Of a stretch of 64,000 nt of DNA, positions 1-26,647 are shown one piece after another. The notes under the pieces were generated by a model, which saw nothing but the letters and a program-made list of their open reading frames with translations, did not search any database and had not been told where the DNA came from. Each line of letters begins with the position of its first letter. Positions within the stretch are counted from its first letter, which is position 1. Made by a program: the position numbers and the translations under genes. This DNA is from Wuchereria bancrofti (Eukaryota; Nematoda; Chromadorea; Rhabditida; Onchocercidae), in assembly GCA_005281725.1 (NCBI GenBank), contig SSBO01000009.1:11711843-11775842 (forward strand). Reading direction: 5' to 3'.

Positions 1-670
1 GATTGCACAATGTAATGGTTTACATCGATAAATGCGTCCGTGAAAATTCCGTAGGTCCTGAAGGCGTCATAATGGCAGAATATCATAATAATGTTTGTTT
101 AATTTTTATTTTAAATATATGAATTTAATTTCAAACCAAATTGTTCTAAATTAAGTTTATTCAGATAATGAGAACTCTAAAGACTTGATAAACTTTGAAA
201 TTACAAATTAAGAGAGCAATATTTTTTTAAATGTGGGACAGAAAATGTGATATAATTTCAAATATTATTGCTCAGTCGTTTTGTATGGAGTAGATATTAT
301 AAAAAATATTTAACTAAAACATATCTTTCAATGTGCATTTTAGGAAATGCCTTTGGTTGGCGGTGAAGAGACATGGGAGGATGATGAAAGCAATAATAAT
401 AATAACAATAATAATAATAATGATAACAATAATAATAAAAAAACCAATAATAACGATAAGAATGGTAACAATGATATTAATAATAACAATAGTAATAATA
501 ATGATAATAATGTCAACAATAATATTAATAATAAGAACAATAACGATAACAATAATAATAATAATGATAATAATAATGTCAACAATAATATTAATAATAA
601 GAACAATAATAATAGTGATAACAATAACAATGACGATAACGATAATAATAATGATAATAATAATAATTAG
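1..670 (+). CDS. 3' end of an unidentified gene with an Asn-rich C-terminal tail (partial)
   Basis: Only the last two exons are in the window. The first segment is open from base 3 and reads through VMVYIDKCVRENSVGPEG to a GTTTGT donor after base 92. The intron ends in CATTTTAG at 343. The last exon (344-670) keeps phase 0, begins EMPLVGGEETWEDDES and then runs into about 90 residues that are mostly Asn with scattered Asp, Lys, Ile and Val before a TAG at 668. The short acidic stretch before the tract looks like ordinary protein; the tract itself is a coding AAT/AAC expansion. I do not recognise the family from these 30 or so informative residues. The upstream exons lie outside the window, so domain content and length are unknown. 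The stop could also lie elsewhere if the tract is spliced out, but no good donor precedes it. Confidence 0.55.
392..667. repeat. (AAT/AAC)n trinucleotide tract
   Basis: This is an imperfect AAY trinucleotide array with two near-identical internal blocks (about 505-590 and 560-650) that suggest local tandem duplication. It is open in all three + frames for long stretches. In the frame of the upstream exon it encodes the Asn-rich tail. Confidence 0.9.
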
Positions 671-3600
671 TGTTAAAAATAATGTGGAAAACAATGATGA
701 AAAGACAAAACCAATTGAAATGCTCAAAATAATCGACCGAACAACAGAAGTAATTTTCCTCTTGTTTATTTTTTCTCCCCTGCAAATATTGTGTAAAATA
801 TGAAAAGAAAATAATGTGACTGTTCTAAAAGCTCAATAAGTTATTTGCTTTACTTTATTGCTGATCCTTTCATTAAGCAGTATGATTGTATATATATATG
901 TGTATATACAGTTCGTCTTCAACCTCATGTTTCATATGCTATGATCGCCTCACTTCGATAAGTTTCGAAATCTTCACCGATTTATTTACTTAAGTCAAGT
1001 TTTAATACATCTAATTCTTTTTTTTTTGAAATTCAGGAAATCAATTTTATAATAAGCGATGAAAAATTGTTGAGAGCTTGTGTCCCATCTGCAATGCCGC
1101 ATTGTTTATTTTATTTGAAACTTATAAGTTTTTGAATTCTAAAATTTTCAAATAAATTAAAACAAATTATAGTCACTCATAAAGAAAGAAGTTTTTCAAA
1201 GGAAGAAGTTTATTGCACACGCATTCTTCCGTATATTTTTTGGCGTTACCTTACTTTTTCTGCAGTGTTTCTGAATCGATAGTGTAGAAAGTTGTTTAGA
1301 GTTTGAAATCGGTAATATGTTAACATAGTTTTTCGTCCTCTAATTTATTATTTCCAATTCTTTTCTGCTAGCCGATATGCTCAAATCAAAAGTTAAAGTT
1401 GAAATGTGGTTTCACTAATCAAATTCTGAATCGAGACGATTTGTAGAGAAAAAACAAAATGAAAAATTCTTAAGTTTAAAATATATTCCGTTACTTTAAT
1501 TAAAGTATATGCCACTATTGATACAACTTTTTCCTTATCATTACTCTAAAATGATGGTTCCTATGTTGGCCAAACAGAAATGATATCTTCACTTCGCATT
1601 TACTTGCTTGTTTCGTTTTGTATGTTAAATGTTCTTTCAAAATTTTATGTCTCTTGCAATAATTTCTATTATTTATATTATTTACCGTTCCACTTGTCGG
1701 TCGCTATTTTTCTTTTCTTTTTTTTCTGAAATTTTGTTATAGATCTGCACTGAATGATTGAACATTGTCTAGAGCACGAGAAATTCTCGAAAAACATTAA
1801 GCACACTGAATATATATAATTCCATTAGTATTAGTTATTGGATTCGTTTCTCATTATCCTTCATCGATTATTTATTCAGAAATTATTATTATCATCATCG
1901 CTATCACAGTCATTATCGTTACCATACAGGGCATAAATTTAATTTACGTTCAATTTAATAGTAATGATGGAACGCTGTGTAAAATTTTTTACGGGTGATT
2001 GTAATGTCTTTTTGTGTCTTCCTTATTTTCAAATATTTTGTTAATTATGAAATCTTGTTTTTTAGAGATATCATTTAATAAATCTTAACAACTATATAAG
2101 CTGCTGTATTCTAACAGTTTTCTAGGAGTTCAAGAGAAAGTTCAAGAGAAAAAGAGAAAGTCGGCAAATCCAACTAAATGAGACGAGCGAGGGATACTCG
2201 TATTATCCTCTTATTTCAGATATCGTTTTATGAATTTTTCCAGATTTCATCCAACATTCCATTGCTTTCAGATTCAACTCGACAATCTGATAGAATTCAC
2301 ACGGATTCAAAATCAGGCGGATTCTGATTGAACAGCGATTTAAAATCGCTGCGTAATAGATTAAATCAACTAACGCTTTTGGTAGGCTACCATGAAAATC
2401 GAATTTAGTTTTTAAAAAAAGCTCATATTCTAAAAATATTTTATAGCAATGATTATATTCATCATAAGATCATTTATCGAATCATGCAACATTGAATTAT
2501 CAAAGGCAAGTGACAGCATCAGGTATAGAATTTATGAAAGAATTTTTAGTAAAAATACGCTCTCTGCTGCAAATTCCCAGTCCTATACAATAGGAAGTGC
2601 AAAGGAAGGATGACATCAAGACCGAACTTTAATCTGTGCAAATCACTTCTCCCAACAAAAAAAAAGAAAAAATAAAAAGCGTTTCCTTTAAAATTCTATT
2701 ATTATCATAAACAGCACAATTCATTCTTTCGTTTTATATGCTCGAAACTTAATCTCAGCCAGGTTTAGTTACTCCATACCTTACTTTACACTAGATAACT
2801 TTCATCCCAAACAAGTTCTAATATTACATTTTTAAAAGAGTTATAGCCGAAAGATATTGCTATTCTTAAACTGCAGTATTAATGGTAGTATCTGCAAGCT
2901 TATTTAATCTTGAAGGATAAGTTACATCAAAGCTAATAGAAATTAACTTGTAGGAAGATAATAAATAAGTACAGAAAATGCCTTGAAACTTTATGCTGTC
3001 ATCAAAAGTAACCTTATCTATCTTTGATTATTTGTTCTCAAATCAATAAATTTCATTTTAGCCAGTGTAGAAATCCATCACCAAAAGACTAGATTGTACA
3101 TTTGCTTTAAATTAAGTGAAAGCTAAATATCATGAAGATTACATGTTGAGAACAGCACTGCACAATTCAAAACAAGAGATCTGGCAGTATGCTAAATTTG
3201 AGCTTAAAAAATTTTTGCAATTGTTAGAGAACAGAAGAAACTACAACAGTAGACCTAATTATTGAATAAAATGTTAGAAATTTAGCGATAATAATAGCAG
3301 TTATGAAATAGTAATGGTTATTGCAATGGAATTATTAATGTTATTATTATTTTATTATTATTATTATTACTATTATTATTGTTATATTAATTAATTAATT
3401 AATTAATTAATTAAATAATTAATTATTGTTTACTACTACTATTAATCATTATTATTAATTACTATTATTAGTATCATTATTATTACTATTATTAGTAGTA
3501 GTATTAACAGTTATTGACATTGTTTATAATTATTATTGCAGTAGCAAAACTTTTGAAATGTTATTTTTTCTCTTGTTATAGAATATATAAATTGATCGTA

Positions 3601-4329
3601 CCACTGATTCTAGAGAAATAAATATTGATCCAGAATACCAGCTAAAATAAAATAGAATTTTGTAACAAATCTGAAGCAAAACGATAGATTGGGATACGAC
3701 GAAAAATTCGATTTTATTTAAATAAATTGCTCAAGATTTTCTGATCTGAATAGTGAAATTCCTCAACAACGTTAGAAATTGCAAGGCTTAATCGGCCGAA
3801 TTAGTAAGATAGAAAAAAATGATAGAAAAACAAAAGTTAAAAAAGTATATAATTAAAAAAAGAACCATGATAATAAGGTGATGAAGTAGTTGTTAAGTTT
3901 GAAAAAACATTATGTTTTGCTGAAATTAAAAAAAAAGAAGTATTCTGGTTTGAGATGAATAAAAATGGAGAATTCCCGCTGGGAACCTTATTAATCATTA
4001 AGAACAACGGAAGCAGTTGAAAAGAGACAATTTTCTTGGGGATTTTATGATTGCTGCTTTTTTTATCGTCAAAATCAAAAATGTTTGTTTTGACAAAAAA
4101 AACTTTTTTGTTGAAATAGCTCCAAAACAGAAAAAATGAAAAACAAAGGACTGGATAAACAATTCTCTCTTATTTTTCTTTTCACTGCAAGGGAATGGTA
4201 ATTTATAATTAAATTTTATGGATCATTTTTTCAAATTTGAGCTAAAATTTTCAAACACAAGCAATCTTCTAGGTTATAACAACGAATAAATAAGCAAACC
4301 TCAGCATTCTTAAGATCACTTTAAATTAA
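671..4329. other. Intergenic, no gene seen
   Basis: AT-rich DNA between the left-edge gene and the 3' end of the innexin. No splice-coherent exon was found on either strand. The only structure seen is the ATT-type repeat near 3330-3540. Confidence 0.6.
3327..3540. repeat. ATT trinucleotide and TTAA tetranucleotide repeats
   Basis: Interrupted TTA/ATT units flank an uninterrupted run of ATTA units near 3387-3415. This is simple-sequence DNA with no coding signal. Confidence 0.85.
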
Positions 4330-17258
<12,929 letters not shown>

Positions 17259-18588
17259 TCGGTTGGCTATGTGCTGTCTATTTGCTGAGGTTCTGTTGAT
17301 AGCCTCAACAGTAATGTCCCCTGAACTCCTAACTTGTCGACGACAAATGTTTAACAAACAGTTTCACTGCCTATCTTGGACACATGTATTTATTGAAATC
17401 CATATTTGCCTGGTTGTCTATCCATCAGGTGAGTAGGCTTATCTGGAAAAATGGCCTTACCCATTTCTCAGGGAAAGTCTCAGCTCTTCGAAGGAAGGGT
17501 GTGAGGATGAAAAGTAGAAAGAAGGAAATTTTCACTATCTTCATAAATAAAATAGGGGTGGCCATCATAGAAACCGAATTATGCTGCAACCAATAAAAAA
17601 TAGGAAATGAACGAGAACGGCTGCGGAACACTTATGGATGTCATAGAGGACTCTCCAAGGATGACGGAAAGAGGAATAATCATCGGCTAAATCGATCCTT
17701 GTCATTTTATCGTTTCTTCTGGTAGAAAATAACAATTTTTCTTTCGAATAAGAAACCTTCAAGTTCTAACTAAGTACAATTCCTATCAAGAATCAATTCA
17801 TTTTATCAATCAAATTAATAAGATAAATCACAACTTTAGAAATTTTGAAGGATCAAATTTTTATCGATTATGTTTCCCATCCTAACGTTAATTAAGTAAA
17901 GCTGTAATCTCTGTATTACAAAAGGGAACCAGAAGAAAAAATGGACTAAAAAATCAAATAAAATATTTATTATAATTTATGAAAATGTTTGTATTTAATG
18001 ATTTTTAATCCAAATAATTTTCAAATAAAACCCAAACAAATTTATTTGAAAGTGTAACCTTATTGTTACGGTTAAAACTAAAATTTAGATTTGAGATCGA
18101 TGGTTGTTCAGTTCTGTTAATAAACTTTTGAAATGGATAAAGGTGGTAGGTTGTTAAGACTGAAATGTTGATGCATTAAAGAAAATTAGAAATAGATAAA
18201 CTATAGGGCAAATTCGATAATACAATGTGACAATGTGGCAAGCGGTAAACATCAAACTAAATGATTTTTACACAATTGATTTGTCGCTTCTTAGTTTAAG
18301 AAAGAAAACTAAACAATGATAAAATGATGTGCTGAAGATTCCTTATGGATATTTTTCACTTCACTTTATGCTTTCAAGGTTTCTTGTGAAAAAATCGTTT
18401 AGTTTAAAGAAATCCTTTTATTACATATTTTTTACTTTTATTAGATTTATATATGAAAGCATTTAAACAGTTTAGAATGTGTTAGAAAAAAAAAAAAACA
18501 AACAAGTTTATTCCATAAGTTTTTTCAATTCTTCACATCTAATCCTTTAGTCTTTAGTTATTTGTTCATGAAATAACCTTAGTAGCAA

Positions 18589-18924
18589 TCAAACTGATAT
18601 TGCTTCACTAATAAGAATACTACTGATAGCAGATTGATTAGAATTGCTAAATAGAATTGATAAAGACTTGTGCCAGGCTAAAGCTAATATTTGCAACTGA
18701 TTATCAAGATGGTGAATAGCTTGAGGGAATATTTTAAAAGATAGTAAAAGTCTTAGTGAATTTTCGATTCTTTCAAGAGAAATTCCGTCCGTATCATCAT
18801 TACCTATATTGTTTTGCTTTAGCAAAAAATAAAATGGTTTGATATAATGTTTTAAGCGCAATTTAAAATTTTTGCAATCACTGGCAGTTATGCTGACTGC
18901 CAAAGTAACCCTTCCTATAGTCAT
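18589..18924 (-). CDS. Hypothetical 111-aa ORF
   Basis: An uninterrupted ATG-to-stop reading frame of 111 codons with balanced, non-repetitive composition (for example SLERIENSLRLLLSFKIFPQ). It has no recognisable domain, signal peptide or splice partner. At this A+T content an ORF of this length is unusual but can occur by chance in 64 kb, so it is listed as a possibility only. Confidence 0.2.
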   Translation of the reverse strand: MTIGRVTLAVSITASDCKNFKLRLKHYIKPFYFLLKQNNIGNDDTDGISLERIENSLRLLLSFKIFPQAIHHLDNQLQILALAWHKSLSILFSNSNQSAISSILISEAISV

Positions 18925-19282
18925 AATACGGTTTTCTTTGCAAACGAATTTTTAAATTATTAACTTACTTTCTTTTATTTTAATAAATGCTTTCTAAAAA
19001 TTTTTATCTGAAACATTTAAATTTTATAATTAAAATGTGATAAAATGAAATTAAAATATTACAAAATAATTGGGTAAATCTATATATATTTGCAAGCATG
19101 TACGCACGATGCATTTGCACTTAAATTCCGTAACACTGAAAATGAAATCAAAGAAATTAAAAAAATTCCTTTCCTGAACACAATACAAGCAATAACAGAG
19201 TCTAATTTGTGCGTTACGTTCCATTTATTCCATCAATTAGCACTGAATACGATTATCCTGAAAACATTTTAATTCCATGGCG

Positions 19283-19372
19283 AGATATCCGTCCCTTCCG
19301 TGGTGTCTCCGTCCCTTCCGTGATGTCTCCGTCCCTTCCGTGATGTCTCCGTCCCTTCCGTGATGTCTTCGC
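19283..19372. repeat. 20-bp tandem repeat, about 4.5 copies
   Basis: The unit tccgtcccttccgtgatgtc recurs head to tail with one or two substitutions per copy. It is CT-rich and stands out from the AT-rich surroundings. No coding role is seen. Confidence 0.9.
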
Positions 19373-21612
19373 CTCTTCTTGTTTCCTTTTTCCTTCTCGC
19401 ATCCCTTTTCCGAATCCCTTTCCGTACTTCTATTGCAGATGATGCATTCTACTCTTGCATGCTTTCCTCCGCTTACATATTTTCCAGATGAAAATGAAAA
19501 CTTATAGACTGGTTACTTTACAGATCCTTTTAGATTGATTATTTTTACGAATTGAAAAAAAGCAAATCGGAGAATTTCGAAGAGATAATGTAAATCAATC
19601 ACATATTCATTAAATTCTTAACAAAAATTAAGTTCATTTAAGTCATAAATGATGAATGATATATTTTTGGGTAATGTAAACTGTTTTCGTCCTTGGCTAT
19701 AATTTCAGTTATTCATTTTTTTTATTTTAAATGGTCTAATTTCAGTCTGAAATCAGTACCTCAAATTAGATCAACTAAAGCGCTAATAAAAAGAATTTGC
19801 AGAGTAATTCAAAAAAAGACAAGGAATTATAATTTAAAATTGTTATTGGAATTTAGTTTAATTCTCCACTCGTTATTGCAAAAATTTCTGTGAACATATG
19901 ATAGGAAAACAAAGAATTCCTTCATTAGTACGGCAATGTGCTTTCTAGTTTCAAAGTGCAAAATATTTGTAAATAGATATTAGTGATAAGCTTCTATGAT
20001 CAATTGCTGATAGTAATCGGTAAAGCAAAAATATAGTTGAAATTATTTTGCCAAATTTGAAAGAAATGATTTAAAATAATTCTAAATAACAGCTGCTTTA
20101 GAAATGACAATTTCTCCAATCGATGTCTTAAAGAATCATTTGAATAGTTATGATAAGAAAATGAAAATAACAGAAAGGAGAAATTACCGCGTAGAGAACG
20201 CATTAAAGTTATTTTCATTATTTATTAAGATTTATTCTGAAGAAAGGAAATCAGAGAGCTTACGGCATGTTTTTATCGAGAAACTATGAAAAAATGAATT
20301 AAGTATAAAAGTAAACTACTAATTCTAAGTGCATATTTATTTCTAAATAACTGTTTTCTCGTAATACTCGAAAGTTATATTCAAGAAATTTTCAACTTAA
20401 TTGCTCTATTTAGCTAAATGGAGCTAAATTTGCAAAATGCAAAATATTAAATGTTTAATTAATTTTGATGTAAACAGAAAAGCTAACCATAAGAATATTT
20501 TGAATTTGTGACAGGAAAAACTATCAAATGCTGTATTAAAAAAATCACTTATCTTTTATATTGTTACAATCTTATCCTAAGAACTTGTAATTTTCCAAAG
20601 TAAGAAAGTGTACTAATTAACCTGAAATGGATAAATGGATAATCGTTAGACTCATTTCAACCAAATATGAAAAAATACATTGGCGAAAAACTATTCATGG
20701 GATTAAAATTGCCACAGACTCTAAATGCTACCTTGATACAAATGTAAAACCAGAATCATTCAAAAGTTTTCATAAATACAGAAGATCATTGACAATAAAT
20801 TTTTTTTCAAACTCGAAATTCATTTGCTACCAGTAGTTGTCAATCACAGAAATTCAATTCGTAATTCATGAAATCGGTTATATTAGAAGAACAACATTTT
20901 GATAGCAAAAAATACTCCATGAAAAGAGCACATAGCTTACATCACGAATTCAATATTAATTAACAAATGCAAATGAATGTCAGAGAATCATGAAAATTAA
21001 AATAATCATCCATAATTGATCGAATTTCTTCAACCAGTGGCTGTAAATTTCTCTTAAAATGTAGGAGAATTTCTTTTTCTAAAGATAAAAGAATTTTTTT
21101 AAAGATAGAAGAATCTTAAAATGACAAAAAATAGAATCTTAAAGTATTCATAATCCCAATGAATGAACAGATGCAGATTTTGTGAAAGGTATGTAAGCCA
21201 TATGAGCTTACTCTAATGCTATTGATGTAATCTTTAATCAATATGTATCACTGAAGAAAAGAAGATAGAATTTGGCACTGATACTCCAATAAACACACAC
21301 TAGCAGCTCTTTCTTTTCGAAATGGTTATTTAAAGGCTTTGTCGAATTGTAAAAATTTCGAGAATTTCTTATCAAGTCATATGCTGAAACTTGAACGAAG
21401 TTGTCTTGTCTGTAAGCCTTTCACTTTCTTTTCTCTCAAAATTTACAACTGATTTCAATTATAAGGTTCAGAATTCTTGAAACAATTTAAGTATTTCAAT
21501 TCTATTTTTTTTTTTTTAAAAAGCAAAATTGTTGTAGATTTTTTAAAGATAGAACTGTTTACTTTTTAAATGTTCTCTGCTTACTGAATGGTAGTCGATA
21601 GTCTAATTAAAA

Positions 21613-22258
21613 ATGGATAGTATTCATCCAAAAGAAATACTTTTTTCTTTTTATTTTCCGATTGCTAATGATGCTGGATTCGGGATAACAGTGACTACAC
21701 TAAGACAGAAAATAATAGAAATGCTAGATGATAGTGGTATTGGTGATAATGAAATGATGATAATTACAAGCGTTGCTATTGATAATGATAGTGAAAGGAT
21801 AGCAGGTATTCATCCTCTCATTTGAGATGAAAATTTGGTTGCTTAACTATATTCTTTATTTTGCTTAGTCGAATTCGAGAGAATATTCTACGAGCTTATC
21901 AGATATGTTTGGTTGTGATCACATTATGATGTTTGTTTGTATTTTTATGCATCAAATTAAGCTGAAATCAAAACATCAGTAATGGGAAAACAATTGAGTG
22001 AGTGTTGATAAGATTGATAATGATAATTTCTGAGTTGCTTTTTACTTCAGATATTTGAATGACAAATTTCATAGTTAGTAACAGATATTTTTAGTTTAAT
22101 TCCAGTTTGATATATTAGTCTTATTTGCCAATAGCATGCAAATCTTCAGTTCAAGTGATGAAGTAGTAATAGATTTGCGTCAACAAACACCAAGTCGCCC
22201 TCGATGCTTGAATTATAATTTATCCAGCAATAATGGGTTTAATAAGTTTAATTACTAG
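21613..22258 (+). CDS. Candidate three-exon orphan gene
   Basis: Exon 1 (21613-21805) begins ATG, reads MDSIHPKEILFSFYF and an acidic segment containing MLDDSGIGDNEMM, and ends at a GCAG|GTATTC donor. Exon 2 (21869-21911) follows a good TTTTGCTTAG acceptor and encodes EFERIFYELIRYV. Exon 3 starts at 22150 (acceptor ATCTTCAG) or 22135 and encodes SSDEVVIDLRQQTPSRPRC and onward to a TAG at 22256. All junctions keep phase, giving about 115 aa. The pattern of charged and hydrophobic residues looks protein-like, but I recognise no family. Every exon is short enough to be open by chance, so the support is the agreement of splice phases and signals. Confidence 0.35.
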
Positions 22259-25200
22259 AACATTAGCTTAAATATAAGGTCAAAAGCTATGTCAGAAGAT
22301 TTAAAAATTTTGATGCGCTTCGAGGTATCTATCCTGGTAATTCAGGGTGACGGAAAGGTCGTTTCCTAACAGTGCAATTGGTTCTATGATTGCAATCTTC
22401 AAAAATTTGGGGGAAAATATTAAGTGGATCGCACGAATATCACGGTGAGTGAGTGATGGATCAAAAAAATAAATCTTTAAAAAAATAAATAAAGTATTTC
22501 GTTCAAATATGATGCAATTTTGAAGCACTGAAAAAAAAATGATCAATTATCAAGGTCGTTTTAACTAGCAAGAACTTTCCGATGGAAAGCATAATTCTAG
22601 TAGGAAAGAAAATGAAACACATTATCATTCAAAAATAGACAGAAAACATACATATCTCACTGAATACCATTACAAGAAAGTGGTTTGACTAGGGTAAAAA
22701 AAATATTCCATTTAATTTAAAAGGAAATGGATTTGTTTAATTTGATTTCGTCAGTTTGTCTTTCGTTAAAATGAAAAAAAAAAAACTTTCCTTAAAAAGC
22801 AAAATAAAAAAAAATCATTTGGGATCAGTATGAAAAAATGTAGTAATTTTGGAAACAAACCGATAAGCACATCCTTTCCTCATTTAAGTATGTGCTCATT
22901 GGTCATTCTATCTGCAAGGGACTAACAATTCTTACATCCGTGTTTACATCCTGATTTAACTTTCTATTCCAGATATTCATGAATATTTCAAGGAGTTCGA
23001 AATGAAGCTTACCGCAGTGCTTATATTATTTTCGAAGATTTCGAATGTGATATCTTCAAATATGCCATCAAATAGTTTATGGAAAATGTTATGCTTTTCA
23101 ATCTTACAAAAGAAAAAAAAAAGAAAAAGGTTAAGAAATGATCAAAATGGACAACGATTTGTGCAAAATACGACAACAAAAGAATCACTAAACAAAAAGT
23201 CGTATAATGAAAGGGAAGGTTAAGAGGGAAAGCAAAATGATCTGAGAGTAATGGAGAGAGGAGATGGCTATTTAATTTCTCCATATGTGCATGCACTTAT
23301 GTCAAGATTTATTAACAATTTATAATTGAAAAACAAATTTTTTTTCTTCATCTCTAACGATCAATTACTTGTTCTGATAATAGATAAGCAAAGAGGAAAG
23401 AATTTAGCATTCTTTCTTACTTCTTACTAATAAGTGCGACTTTGAATTATTTATCAGGTTTCGACATAAATTTTCACATCCGATGCATATTCTTTTTCTC
23501 TGCAAGATGGAAAACTTTTTAAAATTAAAAAGTGTATTACAAACTACCATGTTTTTTTTTTTTTGTTGCGGAATTTTAAAACCAGATGACACAGCTGTAA
23601 AATGTTAAATTAAAAAATGAGAATATGAACGAACTGCAATTTTTTTTTGCAATTTCTTGCAATTCAACATTTGAAACAGATGCTTGAAAGCTCCTTGTAT
23701 TTCTTTCAGTTAGCAAATAACATTCCCCACAAGTTTTCTAAATTGTTCAAAAGTTGATTTTATAAATATATATCATTTCTAAGATTGAAAAAGAAGTTGG
23801 AAAAAAAATGTGCTTAATTCTGAGAAGCATAGTTTGGTTATACACCAAGGAGAAAGACGATGTAATGTTTGATTTGATACAAATTAGAAGCAAAAAATTT
23901 AAAAGAAATTTTTCATGGTATTTATATTTAAGTAAATACAGCTAGTAAAAAATGATTTGTGTTCTTAACATTAAAGTTAAATTAGTTAGTTAGTTTTTTG
24001 GCAAATAAGAAGGAAAGGTGATTTAGACCAGTTGAAGCAATTTATGAAATTGGCGCAAAACTAATTATAGTTTCAAATTGAATTTTTAAATTGAATTTTC
24101 GGCGCACATATTTATTGGTCACGAGAAGATCCATGACAATAAATACATTCCTTCCAATAAGAAATTAATTTTTTTATTGTTGTAGCATATGAATGCATCT
24201 TTCGAAAGTCGACGAACTTCCGGAAAGTATCTCATCCATCGTAGCACTGTTTATCCTTACACGCAGTTGTTAAGATGAGAACAATCGGGTGAAAATGGAG
24301 GATGAAAGAAAATTTTTAAGCCAATTCCTCCAATTTTTGAAACGTTGATTCTCTGAGTGCAGTCAAACTCGCGCTTGAGATGAATTAAGACCTTCTGCTG
24401 AAAACTGTAGCAATTTCCTGTTTATCTCATCGATCTGTTGGTATAAGGGAAGTGATTTTGCCAGGATTCAGACAAATTTATTTGTATTTATTTGTGGATC
24501 AAAGCATAATTTGAAATAGTTTTTTACTGCTTTCTTATCAATAAAAAAAAAATTTCAAATAATTTCGTGCTTACTTTCACTCTGTCTGAAATATATCTCC
24601 GCAGCAATTAGCTATTGTTAATAATTAGCTGCTATAGATTCATATTATCACATTATAAAATCACCATGAACGAGTTTAATTAACTTTCAAAAAGTAGGCA
24701 AATTTCAATTTGACATAGAAATTAACTGTTCTCCCTTACTTCATGAGAATTCTCAATGTAATTCTCTCAGCCTTGAGTCTATAATAACATGATATTTGCA
24801 TTAACATATGGGTCTAAGGTCACTGTTTCTAACTATTCTCTTAGATGAATGAAATGAAATGATACATCATCGTGCAGTATGATTAGCTATATTTTGGCTT
24901 TCAAAAACTGCATGTTAACGGTTGATTCCTTTCTTTCCGACAATAATATTTGTTTCTTTTCCATCAAATTTCATTGTTTCAAACATTATGACATGCAGTT
25001 TTCAATTTTCATATTAATTTCTTATAAGTCTTTGCTTTTTTTGTGATAAATACATGTTGAAAGAAGGCAACGAATTATGAAAGAGATTAGCAACAAAACT
25101 ATAAGCATCATTTATTCTGTTGACTATATAAGTTTGAAAAATTAATGACGTATTAAATGAAAGCTATGATCACCCAACATTCAGAATATTAATTAGTATT

Positions 25201-26647
25201 CAGTAATTCTTTCAAATAAATCAACAAAATGAAGGGAAAAATGGGTAAATTGAACCATCCATATGTAAGGTCAAGTAAGTGCACAACAATGGTAAATCAA
25301 TAAATGGTTAATGATAAATGGGCAAAATTAACAATCAAGTGATAAAAGGATTAGAAGTGAAGAAATGTATAATTTAGCTAAGTTTATGTCTCATCTATAA
25401 GTGGTACGGGTAAATAACAGGTCATTAAGTTGGAAAAGTGTGGAATAAGTTAAAGAATGATGAAATAAAGTAGTATTGGTGAGGATGAACTTTTTATTAA
25501 GGAATAGCAGAAAAAGAGTGTAATAGGAATGATGTTTATAAAAAGTTTGGTCAACAAAAATTGAATTATTTCTAGGAAACTATTACAAACACCAGCTAAG
25601 ATAACCGCAGGGGATTATCATTAAACAGTGGACAATTGCATTACGATGATTCAGGTCTGCACTACATCTTATGCCTCATAAAATAAGATTCAGCGCAAAA
25701 ATTTTACAAACATAATATTCTATGCCTCAAATTTCTCATTTCTAAATGGAAATTCTAGAAATGAAAGAATGAGAAAACTATTATATTAAAATTCAAATTA
25801 AGGAATACAACAAAATTCAACTTTCGACAAGCAACAAACGGAATAGATGTTGCATTCATTTAAAAGCAAATCTGTTAATTCAGTTTTGGAATTTGAGGAA
25901 ACAATAATACATTCGGAATTTGAGGAAACAATAATATATTACCGTCTCTATTTCTTCTGTATAATCGGGTTACAGATTTAACTCAGCTTCATTCCGTTGT
26001 ACTTCAGATTTTATATTCGAATGAAGATGAATGATACTGGAGTGTCTCTCATTTGTTGATCAAAAATAAAGGTAGCAATAAAAAAAGCTTCATTATCTAC
26101 TTTTCTCTATTAGTTTGTTTCGATAACATTCATTGTTATAATGCTTATTATATTTCGCAAAGATTGTTTTCAACTTGAAAATATCACAATGTATGATAAT
26201 ACAATGTGAAAGAATTTCACTTCCGACATGTTTAAGTTCATTGGAAAATAAACAGAAACAATCTTTGAAATTACTGACACTATTCAATTCATTATGCACT
26301 ATCCAATTCATTCTACGGTTTAAAGAAGCTCAAAAAAGTTTTAGTGATTCTAAGTAAACGTATGATTCGGAATTTAAAAAAAAAAAAAACCTCCAATCCT
26401 GATGTGTAGCAGATATGCAAAGTTACTGATCAATAGTAACCGGTAGGAATAATACGCCGTAATGGTAACTAAAATCAACTAAATAAAGCCATCTTGATGA
26501 CGTACGTACGTTTTTTTTATCTGCTCAAATTTGCTTAATCGAATACGTACTTAAATATTTGAAGTATAGAAATAAAATTTTTTCCCACTAAGCGTTAAAA
26601 GTATAAATGATTGCAAGCTAATAGTGATTGGTAGCGTGAATAGGCTA
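22259..26647. other. Intergenic, no confident gene
   Basis: AT-rich, mostly uninformative. A 73-codon ORF at 23002-23223 starts with a signal-peptide-like MKLTAVLILFSKISN and has a KKKKRKR run, but it lacks any supporting signal. A 27-bp unit is directly duplicated at about 25889-25942. Nothing else is supported. Confidence 0.4.

Larger units (their letters stand above)
17259..21612. other. Region upstream of unc-7, no confident gene
   Basis: Holds the presumed 5' region of the innexin. Around 17380-17700 the DNA is somewhat GC-richer and open on both strands, but no coherent gene could be drawn. Short ORFs near 18589-18924, 19090-19272 and 20104-20289 are not distinguishable from chance in this composition, apart from the one listed separately. 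Confidence 0.4.

Noticed and set aside
314..727. Long - and + strand ORFs rich in Ile, Leu, Ser or Thr over the AAT tract
   Set aside because: They are the other frames of the trinucleotide repeat. Only the frame joined to the upstream exon through an intron is kept.
23002..23223. 73-aa ORF with a signal-peptide-like start
   Set aside because: Short, ends in Lys/Asn-rich sequence typical of AT-rich chance frames, and no conserved cysteines or processing sites.
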